The translations under genes were made by a program, and so were the position numbers. The notes under the pieces are model-generated. The model did no database searches. It worked only from the letters and a program-made list of their open reading frames with translations, and was not told the DNA's origin. This document shows, piece by piece, positions 1 to 11,960 of a DNA stretch of 64,000 bases (its first letter is position 1; the number at the start of each line of letters is the position of its first letter). Source of the stretch: Magnolia sinica (lineage: Eukaryota > Streptophyta > Magnoliopsida > Magnoliales > Magnoliaceae); contig NC_080577.1 of NCBI RefSeq assembly GCF_029962835.1, positions 3,658,001 to 3,722,000 of the forward strand. The letters are read 5' to 3'.

Positions 1-135
1 CGCACCGTAACGGCTGTTACAGTTTAGTTTTATTTTTAGAAAAAATCTGTTCAGCCCTGTTGCGGGACTTTTTTTTTGGTAACAGCTGTTACACTCGTTT
101 TGGCCCTGTAACACGTAACAGTTATGTAACCATTT
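1..135. repeat. Inverted-repeat-rich relic at the window edge
   Basis: This stretch has repeated GTAAC/GTTAC motifs, including a perfect 14-bp palindrome GTAACAGCTGTTAC at 79-92 and a related TAACGGCTGTTACA at 8-21. This looks like the end of a DNA transposon or MITE lying in a LACS intron. The element is cut by the window edge and I cannot name its family. Confidence 0.35.
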
Positions 136-514
136 TGGCATACCATGCATGGGAGCTTATTGAGGGAACTTGGAGTGAGGAATCTTTGTTGTTCTGATCA
201 ACATGCTGAGTATGACTCTTATCAGCTGATTGTTTTTGTTGTTTTGTATCTCTCTTTTTTCACTCTTAATAAAATTCAGTTACCTGTAAAAATAAAAAAA
301 TAAAAATGAAAAAATGCATCTCATGACCCATAAACATACACATGCTTGTTATTCACGCATATGAAAGTGTCACGGTCCACTGATTGTCTATAACCTACTA
401 GCTACTTTTTCCCGATCCATTGTCACACTGCAGTTGCTCACAAAACAGAGAGGAGAGTGAACACTAGTGATCCTTGGCATGATATGTTCTTAGGCATTGT
501 ACATTTATTTTCAG

Positions 515-3500
515 GTCTGACAGAGAAGATATCTTCGGGAGGTTTCTTGAAGCAGGCATTGTTTAACATTGCATACTCATAGTAAGTTATATTGCTACAG
601 CTTCCAACAAAATAACATAATGCATTTTTCCTAGCAGAATATTGTGACATGTCATTTGAGCCTTATTTTCTCATGATAATCCTATTTGGAGATGGTCAAC
701 TGAGACATCTCTACCCATTATATATTATGCATGACCAGTTGTGCTTTTCCTTTTCCACTCATTTCATTTTGTAGAGTTGTTAACTTTATGTTGTAGTACA
801 TTTCTATTGCCACTGTTCCCATTTCTTTTGGTAGCTGTAAATTACCAATGTGTTCCATGAATAGCGGATATCTTGCTTTGGTTTGACTACTGTGGGTGGT
901 TTTTGATCTATGAATTTGGAATGCTGCAGCAAACAATATTTCATGCAGAATGGATCAAAACATCAAGATGCAGCACCGATTTTTGACAAAGTAGTTTTCA
1001 ACAAGGTAGCAAAAGCACTAGCAGTAAATTTCTCCAATTTTATTAGTGCTCAGAAGTAGTGGCTCTCCTAAACTGATTCTGCACATCCCAAATTCCTATT
1101 TTCATTATTCCTTCAGGTAAAGCAAGGGTTAGGTGGAAATGTACGACTTATTCTATCTGGAGCAGCTCCACTTGCCACACATGTGGAAGCTTTTCTACGA
1201 GTGGTTGCATGTGCTCATGTTCTACAAGGATATGGTATGCATCCTTACAGTTCTCTTATTGGCTTCTAATGGAACTTTTTCACCCGTTTTGATTGACTTT
1301 TATGCTTGGTCATCATCACTGCTGATGCTAGAAAATAGGATTCTCCTTTGATTCTAACTAAAGCTGTTGGAAGTGGTGAAGTATTACACTATTTCTCCAC
1401 ATTAAAAAATGTGGGTGTATGTGCATGCGGGCATATGACTGGGCCCATAAGTACATACATCTGGGTCTTATATGTTATGGACCTTTATCCTTAATTTTTC
1501 ATCCTTTTATCTTTGTTTCATGCTTTTGTATTTGCTCCATAGACTTTCTCTAGTTTTTCCTTCTTATAAGGGCATATATGTAATTTTACATATTCTTCAA
1601 TTATTATACATAAGAGTGGGCTGGACATCACAACCCCATATACTACTCTCTTTTTCTCAAATTCTCTCCTTAATTTTTTTTAAAAAAAAAGAAAAAGAAA
1701 AAGAAAAAACTTTCCATGTTTAAGCATCATGCTAGGCTCAGATTGTGGGCTTTTATTAACCTTGTTAGGCACTTGGGTAAAAACCTTTCTTTTTTTTGAT
1801 AGATGAAGCAATTTATTAGGCAGAGCCAAAAACAGAAAAATAAAAAACATACAAAAGCAAAACAACAAGGAAAACTAAATTACAACAACCCAGCCTCGAG
1901 ACTGGGAGGGAAACCCAAAGAGGCCCTGAAAGGCTTAAGGTGCTCGATCCCTGAAAACAATACCCTACAAAACACCCCAGCTGAGGAGACCCTCAAATTC
2001 CTGAAACAACGATTATGCACAACAATTCACCATATGCACAACAATTTCCTAGTGGATTGGGATTAAAGATGTTGAATAGCTTCATTTATCATCCACAGAG
2101 AAAATCCATTGCTTTTCTTGAGCAGATCTGAATCTATTGCTATTTAACAAATCGCTCTAGGATAACTGATGATTCTTCTTTGTTACTATAGGCCTGACAG
2201 AAACCTGTGCGGGGACATTCGCCTCAATTCCAAATGAACCATCAATGCTTGGTTCAGTGGGTCCTCCTATACCAAATGTTGATGTGTGTCTGGAGTCAGT
2301 TCCTGAAATGGGATATGATGCTAATGCAAGCATGCCACGTGGAGAAATCTGTATAAGAGGAAATACTCTGTTCTCAGGATACTACAAAAGAGAAGACCTC
2401 ACAAAAGAGGTTATGGTTGATGGATGGTTCCATACAGGTTTGTCCATCTTGACATCTATTTCTAATATTGGACTTGGGACATACCCAAAACCTGATGTCA
2501 CTGGGCCATGACTAAACATTTTTCTCTCCATTCTTGCATCTATTTTGGTTCTTCATGAACAGTGCTTAATATGATCTTTGTACACAGGGGATATTGGTGA
2601 GTGGCAACCAGATGGAAGTATGAAAATTATTGACAGAAAAAAGAACATTTTCAAGCTTTCCCAAGGAGAATATGTTGCAGTGGAAAATCTTGAGAACATT
2701 TATGGCCTTGTTTCCGAAGTTGACTCGGTATGTCTTGTGCTTGGCAACAAATGGGTGTGCGTACTATTTCTACTTCATAGTTTTATCTAGTCTTTGCAAT
2801 TTCGTAAGTTTAATCTAATAAGGATTTCAAAACAATTGATAGTATCCTCTTGGCAACAATCTTCTCTCCTTTAGTTTTGCAAGGCTGCCCTAAAATAAGT
2901 TATACATATCTGGGTGGTGTCAATTAGTGATCAAGAAGGTCGTCAGCAGACTCCTCTGCTGTTGAGAGGGGTTCTGACTTAGCATCTCCTCAAGTAGGAT
3001 AGTGCATCTCATAAAATGTGGCAGAGAGGGTACACATTTGCACCCTCAAAATGAGTCAGCAAATTCCATCATCTTGAGTGGTCGATCTTTCTTATTCTTT
3101 TTAAGGCTATGCTTTCTTGGCACTTAGAACTCAACCAACATCTGACCATCATGCATCTTGTCTTCAGAGAGTTGAACCAAAATAAGAACAGATCTCCAAG
3201 TCGATGAACTACTCAGCCAAGTGATCATTGATTCAGCAGTTCACTTAAAGTTTCTTATTTTTGACCTGCAGCCTTTCCATTTGATTTAATGGCTGGGTGT
3301 GGTTCTAACTCCAAGAAATGATTTTAGTAGAAAAAGGGGATAGAGAGATGTTCCAGGAAAAATTTGGACCTATATTTCATGATTTCATTCCGGTTTTTTT
3401 TTTTTTTTTTTTTGTGTATTACTTGCTAGTTTCTTGCTGATATTATTTCTTATATACTTTTTTCTTAATTTTTTATTCCTTAAATGATTTGAACATGCAC

Positions 3501-6500
3501 ACACTCACACATGCATGAGCTAGCTGGCTATTTGTGATTTAGGATGCCACTTCTTGGCAGCACTCTTGTGATTTGTGAATAGCCTTTTCACTAGAAGTTT
3601 CTTACTCAGTATGTTGAGTATCTTAATTTTTCTTCACGGACTAATTTTTTTATGAGAACTTCAACTACTCGTTTATGGTTGTTGTCCACCTGCAATATTT
3701 GTTAGGCTGATAGATTTTTGCGAATCATTAAAAAAAAAAAATCCCCAGTGAGTCAAGATAAGGCTTAGATGATGATGATAGTGATGATGAATTAATAAAA
3801 AAACTGATTGATTTTTTAGCTATGTAGAACTAATTTTTGTTCTCATATATGTTAGATTTGGTTTACATTATCAATATTTTCTTGGACATCATATATTCTT
3901 TTATTACTTGAAATTCTTTTAAATTAATTGCTCATTTTTTCTGAATTCTTCAATCTTCACTCTTGTTTGGTGACATGAAGTCTATATCATTCATGAACAA
4001 ATGTACATTCGAACATCAACACTGAAAACAAAAGAAAGCTTTTGTTAGTTATTTGCCAATCAATACAACCCAATCATGTTTCTATTTTCTGAAATGGTTA
4101 ATTCTCCTGGAAGAAATGCTCTGATGTTTGTATCTTTGACTGCCAGTGCCATGAGACTGTTTAGATTATGGAATTTTGGTTGTAAAGACAACCATACATA
4201 CCTGCTTAGTACAAGTAGTAGAACTTAATTTTAAAAAGAAAAAAAAAAGAAAAAAGAAAAAGAAAAATCACTTTCACAAAGTGATAGCCAGACAGCAGGT
4301 GGTCATTTAGCTTCAATGATCAATTCATTGCAAGAAAATGCTCTGTTCTGCCATAGATTGAATTCAAAAGAACTAACTCGAAAGATTCCTTAATAATTTT
4401 GGCTCATCAGTCAATGCATTTGCCTTCTTTTACAGATATGGATATATGGAAACAGCTTTAAGTCTTTTCTCATTGCCATTGCCAATCCCAACGAGCAAGC
4501 ACTCAAGCATTGGGCTGAAGAGAATGGGCAAAGTGGGGATTTTGCTTCCCTTTGTGAGAATCCCAAGGCAAAAGAATTCATTCTTGGGGAACTCACGAAG
4601 ATCGCAAAATCAAAGAAGGTACATAGTATTTCTCTCGATCTTGAATGCTCCCAGCCCTTCCTATTTAATGGTCGAAGTTTTGAACTCTTAAAGTTTATTA
4701 AAAAAACTTGATTCTAACTTATTCATGATTGGCAGTTGAAAGGTTTTGAATTTGTGAAGGCCATCCATCTTGACCCTGTGCCATTTGACATGGAGCGTGA
4801 CCTTCTTACCCCAACCTACAAGAAAAAACGGCCACAATTGCTCAAGTATTACCAGGTTAGCTCCTCTTGGCCCTTAGTAGGAACCTTAGAATGATAACTA
4901 TCATCTTCCATGTAGCAACATCACATTTAAAAAAAAAATCTTTAATGATGATGTACACAAAATTTTAGAAAATCTTGAAAGTTGAAGTTCCGAATATCCT
5001 TTTTAATATATATATATAACGATTTTATTAAAGCATGCCCAATGATGGAAGCAACCAAAAAAAAAAAAAAAAAAGACCCCCATAAGAGGCCCCCAACTAC
5101 AATGCAAATCCACCCATTAGAGATCAAGGATCCTAGTCCTTTATAGGAGCAAACACCTTTCTGACAATGATAGGAATAGGATCCCTACTATTCCTAAAGC
5201 ACCTGTTGTTCCTCTTCAGCCAGAGTGACCAAAGGTCTGTGAGCAGAGCTAGCCTCCATTTAGACCTCTCTTTGGCACTAGAAACTCCCTCGTGCCAAGA
5301 CAGAAACAACCGAATCACAGTCTTAGGCATGACCCAAGGAACCTTAAAAGTAGAGAATGAAAAGAAGCTCCATGCTTCCCTCTCATCCTTCAAACAAAGA
5401 CTGCAGACATTCAGTGACACCATTCCCCTTTTATATAAGTTGTGTATGGTGAGAATCCTGTTCCTCCTGATAAGCAATGCGAATGAAACAATCTTCGGAG
5501 AGGCTCCATACTTCCACACATAATCCATATGGCTAGAAGTGGCTTCAGCTGCAGGGGAGGATAACACCTTGAGGAGAGATCAAACTGAGAATCCATCCAA
5601 CCGGTCAATCAGCCAGTTCGGCATATCCTTTTCACCCGAGATAGGACAGATACCCTTAAGACGAGAGAGCTACCTCACAAGCTCATCCGCTTCGATGTCT
5701 GATAGATTCCCGTGACACGGAGGCAGCCACATACCTCCTTGGATTTGACCCGAGATGCATCTGGCCACCGAAATATTCTGGATTGGACATAACGTCAAAA
5801 TTTTAGGACACTCCAACTGAAGGTAATTGCCAAGCCAGATGTCGTCCCAGAATCAGACCTTGTCACCACTTCCAACTAAAAAACCAATGTGGGCGAGAAT
5901 TTTTCCCGCTATCCTTGCTATGCACTCCCAACAGGAGGAGGCTCTGTAGAGGGATGATTCCATGATCCACCACCCCAAATTAGATCTTTTGTACTTGCCA
6001 TCTACAACAGATCTCCACAAACTTCCATCCCCTACCATGAACCACCAGACCCCACTTCCCCAATAAAGCCGAATTAACATCCTCCAGCCTCCTGATACCC
6101 ACCCCACCCTCTTTGAATGGCCTGCAAACCTCCTTCCAACACGAGATGAAGCTTTCCTTTTAAAGCTCCACCTTGTCAAAGAAATTCTCTCTGCTATTTG
6201 GTAATAAGGAGAATCACCGATTTTGGGAGCCGGAATTCTCTCTTTTAAGGTATTCAGCCGGGACTGTTTCAACAGCAACCAGCATTCTCTATTTTAAGTT
6301 ATTGGGCTGCATTAGGGAGTTTTTTTTTCTGTTGTATTGTTTCTCTCTTTAATATAAATTCTTTACCTTTTGGGAAAAAAAAAAAATCAGGCCATATAGA
6401 TCACATGGTTAGAATCATCAAACCAAAGTGCTACTTTGGAATCATAAGCAATACAAAGTGGGATCTATCTAGTAGATGTTTGAAGATGATGATTGGAGCT

Positions 6501-6821
6501 ATTTTGCTTCTCCGCTCAATCTTAGCTGATCGGACCGATTGGCATGATTTTTATGCCATGGTTTGCTCCTAGTTGTATGAATGAACAGTTCAGATCGATG
6601 ATAATTGATAGGTCACCTCATGTGCCATTTAAAAGCTTCGGGGACATTGCTAACATCCCCTTGAAGGTGGGGACATTAGCAATACCTAACACACGCTGCA
6701 AATTCATTTGATAAAAGAACTGCTGATTTTCGGATGTTGATATGAAGCTAGTTATGGAAAGCTAACTGAAGAATTTAAATTGCAGAGCATCACCGATGAC
6801 ATGTACAATGATGCCAAGTGA
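515..6821 (+). CDS. LACS: Long-chain acyl-CoA synthetase, C-terminal half (partial at 5' end)
   Basis: This enzyme activates long-chain fatty acids to acyl-CoA via an acyl-AMP intermediate; LACS1-5-type proteins act at the ER or cytosolic face. Exons with GT-AG borders and matching phases: 515-581 ([10 protein letters not shown]), 949-1005, 1117-1234 ([16 protein letters not shown]), 2192-2437 ([10 protein letters not shown], the AMP-binding region), 2588-2727 ([20 protein letters not shown], the adenylate-forming signature), 4436-4618, 4736-4855 and 6786-6821 ([11 protein letters not shown], stop). The short exon joining 581 to 949 is not resolved; a candidate reading YEFGMLQ lies near 910-930 without clear splice sites. 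Exons encoding the N-terminal half lie upstream of the window. The visible exons read without stops, so the gene looks functional. Introns hold LINE fragments, and the last intron exceeds 1.9 kb because of them. The exact LACS paralogue is inferred only to clade. Confidence 0.9.
1790..2060 (-). mobile_element. LINE 3' end fragment in LACS intron
   Basis: On the minus strand the segment ends in a typical plant LINE tail, with TTTTGT-rich sequence, AATAAATTG, then TTCATCTATC and a short A run. The body corresponds to an untranslated 3' end, and no reverse-transcriptase domain is visible. It lies between the LACS exons at 1117-1234 and 2192-2437 and is presumably spliced out. Confidence 0.55.
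2728..4435 (+). other. LACS intron, 1.7 kb, no further feature recognised
   Basis: The intron is AT-rich, with a T run near 3393-3412 and A-rich runs near 3730 and 4230-4265. I see no coding segment on either strand and no clear terminal repeats. Its borders are GT at 2728 and AG at 4434-4435. Confidence 0.6.
5008..6290 (-). mobile_element. 5'-truncated LINE (RT C-terminal region plus zf-RVT) in the last LACS intron
   Basis: Reading down the minus strand, 6278-5853 encodes the region after the reverse-transcriptase core, with the typical [14 protein letters not shown] motif. About 5850-5600 continues with FWDDIWLGN. From 5567 to 5133 it encodes the zf-RVT domain, with [10 protein letters not shown] and [19 protein letters not shown]. 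The frame breaks between these blocks, so the copy is dead. The 3' end on the minus strand is T-rich, then AATAAAATCG and a TA microsatellite near 5010-5020. The reverse-transcriptase core and ORF1 are missing, as expected of 5' truncation during target-primed insertion. Antisense to LACS. Confidence 0.85.
6291..6375 (+). mobile_element. LINE-like 3' tail in the opposite orientation
   Basis: A plus-strand tail with TTTAATATAAATTCTTTACC followed by an A run at about 6363-6375 abuts the 5' truncation point of the minus-strand LINE. It is either a separate 3'-end fragment or part of an inverted (twin-primed) insertion. The second option is less likely because both ends look like 3' ends. Confidence 0.45.
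6395..6712 (+). repeat. Half of a fold-back repeat in the last LACS intron
   Basis: The segment contains GACATTGCTAACATCCCC and, 10 bp on, GGGGACATTAGCAATACC, a local inverted repeat. The sequence around 6440-6700 recurs in inverted orientation at 28782-29105 and, as both arms of a longer element, at 42199-42690 in a GOGAT intron. It is therefore a dispersed nonautonomous element and not a LACS-specific sequence. Terminal duplications were not found. Confidence 0.6.
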
Positions 6822-6857
6822 GCAAATTGATCCCAATGGGGTGGCTGCAATGGTGGG

Positions 6858-6942
6858 CAAGTACGTGGCTCAGTGGCAGGCACGGTGCGTTTCAACACTT
6901 AGGTCATGGGTTCGAGTGCACCATGTAGTGTGTAAAAAAAAA
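6858..6942 (+). mobile_element. tRNA-derived SINE in the LACS 3' UTR
   Basis: An A-box-like GTGGCTCAGTGGC at about 6866 and a B-box-like GGGTTCGAGTGC at about 6909 have tRNA-like spacing, followed by an A run at 6938-6947. It begins 37 bp after the LACS stop codon. The same SINE is present in the inverted LACS copy (about 18545-18650), so it inserted before that duplication. Confidence 0.7.
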
Positions 6943-7227
6943 AGTACACAGTCATCCTATTACAGATGTTTTATCTGCTATGGTAGTCATTTATATACAT
7001 TGTAAAACGTTTGTGAAATGTCTGAATGGAAGTTGCCATGCTCGTCATTTGGAGAATACATATATAATACGAGAAGTGACATATATTTTTCTCCGTGCAA
7101 TTTGTCATTGAAGCAGTCGCAATTTGGGATTTTAAAGTGTTTCTGTGTCTTCAACTGAGGGTATTTTTGTTTTGTTGCATCCTGACCATGCCCTGGCATC
7201 TCTCAAATAGAAAGAATCTCATGGCCA

Positions 7228-8008
7228 ATATTGGTGTTCTTTTAACTTGAATGTGGACGGTTGTTGTATTTATCTTCTTAACTGTATTTTGCAGCCCACG
7301 AATTGATTTTTGGGCCATGGTCCATACCCAATGGGATGCAACTGACCAATTGTCTAGACCACAACCCCATGGCCAGTTCATCTGTATATCATATGCTTCA
7401 TCAGTATGACCACCATTCGAAGTTTTCATTTGTGCAAACTGGGCCAATCGATCAATTATCAGGATTGCCCATGGACCAACTCCCCAAGATCGGAAGTCCC
7501 TGTTTGTAAAATATTTGGCTATTTATTTGTCCAATGTTAGTCATTTTGGCTTAGAATTCTACTAACCCGGCAGATCTTTGGTCTATTATTCATCCATGGT
7601 GGGGCCACAGTATCTACTTGGGAAAGTAGGGCCAATTCAGCTTCGACTAAGGTGACTCCCACCAGAAACAGGGTTGGATGAGTATGTCTGAGTTGTTTTT
7701 AACCATGAGATTGGCCGGACTTGATAGCATGGTTCTAAGATTCAGACAAGTTTGATATGGCTTGTCAGAGTCGACCCAGATTCGGTAGCACCCATTCCCG
7801 TTTGATACCACGATTAATTCTCCCAGTCACGCCTGAGCAACTCAACTCAGGGCTGAGTGATTTTAATCATGCTTGATAGCAATATGGACTTAGCAAACAT
7901 CACAAAACATGAGAAGAAGAGAACATTCATTGATTGATTGTGAAATAATACAATGTATATACATAAAAAATAAGGAAAATGATCACAATTCTTCAATGCA
8001 GACTGAGA
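7228..8008. repeat. Copy A of a direct segmental duplication, left block
   Basis: This block aligns colinearly, with a few substitutions and small indels, to 13371-14145. It contains the 3' flank and probably 3' UTR of the minus-strand F-box gene that ends at 8081. Further colinear blocks of the same duplication are 10055-10190 with 17100-17230, and 11138-11440 with 17626-17920. Confidence 0.85.
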
Positions 8009-8080
8009 GTTTGTGACCACCAGTTGAAAGATGGTTTTCACTAACAAATGCAGCAAGAAATTCAAAGAACAATGCTCATT

Positions 8081-9889
8081 TCATCCTTCAGATTTCTTCA
8101 CAAAAATAGATAGCTCTACATCACTAGAAGCCACATCGCCGAGTGAGAATTGTCTTTTCAGGGCGTTTCGGGCGGCCAAACATGAATATCTTACTGTCAT
8201 GTGTTCAAGCACTTTCGCACTCCCGATGAGAAATTTAGAGAAATAGAAGTTAAATATATCTCCTTTGAGATCTTCAATCACGACTCTCTTCAATGTAGAG
8301 TTGAGAAAGTGGAAGTGCTTTCTTTGCTTCTCCCAATAACATGAGTTGAATGATACCTTCTTCATATAAGCACTTCTGGTGATGGTTGCATTGTTGTGAC
8401 TCTGCACAAAAACAACAAATTCAGATGTGTGCATTTTACTATCTACTAATGTTACGTGGTGGGCCATCGCCTGGGTGCGATATGGTCCATCCACTTGGTG
8501 GCCACAACTTGGATTTTCAAAATACAAATGTAACAAGTGTAACACACTTATCTTCAAAGGAGATAATTAAAGAAAAAACAACAACAATATGTAGTATGCG
8601 ATTATAGATTACTCACCCAAAATTCTAGTTCCTCTAAGCTTGGGAAATTCTGGAGCAATTTTGAAAGGAGACAAACGCCCATTCTCTGGCTCAAATCCAC
8701 TTGTATTATCAGCTTCTTCGAATCCACGAAAGAAGGAAAGTTCATGTGTCCTGTAGCCCAACACAAGTACTAAAAAAGGAAAAAGAAAATCAATAAACGG
8801 ATTAACATCATTATACTATTTTAATAGATAATGTTGTGTTTGGTTGCATTGAATATCATGAAATTTCAAGATATTTGGAATAGCCAAACAAAACCCATCT
8901 CAAAATCAACGAGGAAATGGAATAACTTACCATCGCAGTAAATCCAGATAGTTGAATAACCTTAACATGCGAGACGCTCCTTAAAAGGGTGATTATCTTC
9001 CCGCCTTTTACTTTGAGAATTTCATATTTATCGGTAGTCGGCATCAATTGATGTTGTATGTGACACTCGAACGTCTCGAGCTTTGGTACATGAATTTCAA
9101 ACTCGTATCGTAAAACCGAATCGCCCAACTTGAGGCTATTGAGAAGTGGTGCATCAATACGGACGCGCTTCAATCCGACGGCATGGATGTAAGACACCGT
9201 CAAGCATTTTAGGTGGGGAGCAATGATGTGAAGAAGAGGTTCCTCCTCAAATGTGCAATCATCTAATGTTAAGCTATCCAAACTACTGCATTGAGAGAGT
9301 AGACATTCGATTGTTCCAATGTAGATGGTAGTGTTGCTGAGTTGGACTGTTTTCAAATTCTTACAACCCAAAGACACAGTTGGAGATAGACGAGCACGCT
9401 GCAGTTGATCAGTACCAATTTCTCTATAGTGGTGCAATTGAATAGAGAAGTAGGCAGCTGATATGGAAACTCGTCACTGCTCTCTATTACCAATTCACTT
9501 ATCGATCTTTGTATCAGAATATCAATCCAACGGTCCACATCCAAATTAGAGATGGAATACCAGGTAGGGATGCGGCAGCTTTGGATGGGTCCAGTATGGG
9601 ATAAGAGAATCTTATCAACTGTTTGAACCCACTCGTCATCCTCACCATTCAGTGGGACCCAATAATCTCTATCTTCTTCTTCGATGCTCCTTTGGGTCGT
9701 GTTGAAGATATCCAGGTCGAGGTGCGGGATTGTGGTCCATGCATTCTTCCATGATCGTGAAAGAACGATTGTTCGAACAGCCTCGTCGAGCGGTAGGAGA
9801 GAGAGAATAGAACTCCATAGTGGCTCATCCAAATGGTCATACAAATCTTCATTGACTCTTCTGATTTTCTTCCTATGGTTTTCGTCCAT
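8081..9889 (-). pseudogene. F-box/LRR/FBD protein gene with one apparent frameshift
   Basis: F-box proteins of this plant family act as substrate adaptors of SCF ubiquitin ligases. The start chosen is ATG at 9889-9887 (MDENHRKKIRR), because the upstream in-frame sequence is simple-sequence 5' UTR. Exon 1 (9889-8931) encodes an F-box at residues of about 18-60 (LWSSILSLLPLDEAVRTIVLS), then leucine-rich repeats (CSSLDSLTLDDC). Exon 2 (8769-8617) encodes LSKLLQNFPSLEELEFW, and exon 3 (8401-8081) the FBD-type end (SYFSKFL-like block ending in KKSEG). Donors at 8930 and 8616 and acceptors at 8770 and 8402 are canonical. Within exon 1 the frame changes near 9390-9410, just after KLVLINC, and the LRR resumes in another frame at TVSLGCKNL. 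No intron fits there. This is a frameshift mutation or an assembly error; otherwise all domains are present. Confidence 0.8.
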
Positions 9890-9923
9890 AGCTTCAACTA
9901 AGTGGTGGGCTGAAAAACCGATT

Positions 9924-9989
9924 GATGAAAAGAATAGGGAGAGAGAGAGAAACGGTGATGAAAAGAATAGGGAGAGAGAGAGAAACGGT
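9924..9989 (-). repeat. 33-bp tandem duplication in the F-box gene 5' UTR
   Basis: Two identical 33-bp units (9924-9956 and 9957-9989), each with an AGAATAGGGAGAGAGAGAGA block, lie just upstream of the ATG at 9889. In sense orientation this is a CT-rich leader, common in plant 5' UTRs. Confidence 0.85.
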
Positions 9990-10066
9990 TGATGAAGAAG
10001 GTAAAGCCTGGAAAAGAATGGAGAGAGAAATAAGAGATTGAGTTGCACAAAACTTGGGAGAGCGTC

Positions 10067-10074
10067 AATTTATA
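10067..10074 (-). promoter_or_regulatory. Candidate TATA box of the F-box gene
   Basis: On the minus strand TATAAATT lies about 180 bp upstream of the ATG at 9889, followed by a CT-rich leader. The same TATA context is preserved in copy B near 17112-17125, where no F-box coding region follows. Confidence 0.5.
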
Positions 10075-10368
10075 GAAGTTGGTATGGAAGTTATAGAAGT
10101 TTCTATTTTTATTTTTTTTTGCGCGGGAACGAGAGTTTAATACCTTCATGGGAGTTTCTATAACCGGAAGCTCTGTGGGGTCACAGCGAGAAATCAGGTT
10201 GCAATCAACTCCGTGCGGTCAACTTGAGTTTTGGATCTGCCTTACATTCGAGAGCCGTCGACTTGAGCTTCGGATCTGCCTTACTTTTGAGGCCATCTCC
10301 TAACATGATCGAAAAACGGATGGATAGAGTGGATTTCTAAAAAACATCACGGTGGCCCCATCGGAAGC

Positions 10369-10870
10369 GGATTGCGTAGTGAGCAACTCACTACGCTTAG
10401 CTTATAGAGTAAACTCTGTGAGGTCCACCATGATTTAGGTATTCTATCCGATCCGTCCATCCATTTTACCAGATAATTTTAGACGAAAAACCAAAACTGA
10501 TGCAATTAAATGTTTAAATGGACCACACCAAAGGACACAATTGAATTGAACGTCTACCGTTGAAAAATTCTTAAGGACCATAGAAGTTTTGGATAAAGCT
10601 TATATTTGTGTTTTCACTTCATCCATGTCTGTATGATCTTATGAACAGGTTGGATGACAAATAAAAATTACTGTGGGGCTTATAGAGGTTTCAACGGTGG
10701 AAATCATTATCCCCACTGTTTCCACCGGTATGATACACTTGATCTTTGGATATGCTTCAATTTTGGGTTCAAACCCTTAAATTAGATGGAAAAATGGATG
10801 GACGGCGTGGATAGACCACATACATTCAAGGTGGGTCCAACTGAGTTTACTCGGTACGATACGCAATCCG
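10369..10870. mobile_element. Core-family MITE, end type 1 (GGATTGCGTA)
   Basis: The termini are inverted: CGGATTGCGTA on the left and TACGCAATCCG on the right, followed inward by GAGTAAACTC-type and GTCCACC-type blocks. The left end carries a perfect 10-bp stem (GCGTAGTGAG) with a 3-nt loop at 10374-10396. The core has the family order: CCATCC, GTGGACCACACC, GTTTTGGAT, GGTTGGATG, TTTCAACGGTGG, CCCCACTGTTTCC, GGATGGACGG. There is no coding capacity. Confidence 0.75.
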
Positions 10871-11137
10871 ATTTCGGCCCCATCGAGCTTTCCGTCGGAC
10901 GCGGATTTATTTCTTGCCAAAAGTGTTTCCAATTCGGTTCCTGCGCAAGGCACCTAAGTGGACCCCACCTTAATGTTTGTGAGAAATCCACCCGGTCCAT
11001 CCTTTTTTTGAATTCATATTAGGATATCAGGCTAAAATTGAACAGGATCCAAGACTCAAGTGCGCCGCACTAAAGTAAAAGGTGGGTAGGGAAATTCCTA
11101 CCGTTGAAACATCCCTGGGATCGACAGTGATGTTCAC

Positions 11138-11436
11138 ATTCCATCCATACCGTTCATAACGTCATTCCTACTTGATGGAACGAAAACACAAATATTAGAC
11201 GGATTCTAAAGTCCAATGGCCCCACAAATGTTTCAACTGTGTACGTTCAATCCTTACGTTTTCCGCCCACTTGAATATTGGATCCGGCTCATTTTTAGCC
11301 TCATGTCCTAAAATAAGCTCAAAAAATGTATGGATGGGATAGATTTCATACAAACATTACGGTGGGCCCTACCTAAGTTCCCAGCGCAGTAAATCTACCT
11401 TTCCGTCACAGGAAGCTACTGCGAATGGCTGTCCGC
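11138..11436. repeat. Core-family relic, copy A block 3
   Basis: The right part of a core-family element, ending in ACAAACATTACGGTGGGCCC and a subterminal block with CTTTCCGTCACAGGAAGC. It matches 17626-17920 closely and is the third colinear block of the direct duplication. Confidence 0.65.
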
Positions 11437-11943
11437 CTGTCGGATTGGGACGCAACGCCCGTCTCCAGCTGGGAACGGGCAGGAGCTTTGACTGACCACC
11501 GTATGACCGTAATGTATGGGTATTATACGCACCATCCATTCATTTTTTCCGTATCATTTTATGATATAATCCCAAAGCTGAGTGACTACCACAATGGGAA
11601 TTAAACTCTTACTGTGGAAAACTTCCTGAGGTCCACGGAAGTTTTGAATGAAGCTGATATTTGTGTTTTCTTCACCGGACCTGTAACTTTATGAATAAGC
11701 TGGATGGCAAGTAAACATCAAGGTGGGCGGTAGAAAAGTTTCAACGAGAATCATTAACACCACTGCTTCCTGTGGTGTGGTACACTTTAGCCTTGGATCT
11801 GCCTCTATTTTAGGATTGTAACCTAAAATGATACGAAAAAAATGGATTAACGGTATGGATAAGACCCATACATTACAGTGGCCACTCAAAGCTCATGTCC
11901 GTTCCGAGCTGGAGACGGGCGGTGGTAGGACGCAACCCGCGTC
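11437..11943. mobile_element. Core-family MITE, end type 2 (CGCCCGTCTCCAGC)
   Basis: The left end has GACGCAACGCCCGTCTCCAG and the right end has the inverse CTGGAGACGGGCGG followed by GACGCAACC. Between them lies the standard core with GTGGTGTGGTACACTTTAG and GGATGGCAAGTAAACATC. Related ends occur at 17940-17975, 14930-14976 and 60640-60670. Confidence 0.7.
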
Positions 11944-11960
11944 TTTCGCCTTCGGGGGGC

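Noticed and set aside
5167-5523. 118-codon plus-strand frame in the LACS intron
   Set aside because: Antisense to the zf-RVT part of the minus-strand LINE.
6858-6942. Functional tRNA gene
   Set aside because: A and B boxes are present but no cloverleaf can be closed and an A-run tail follows; a SINE fits.
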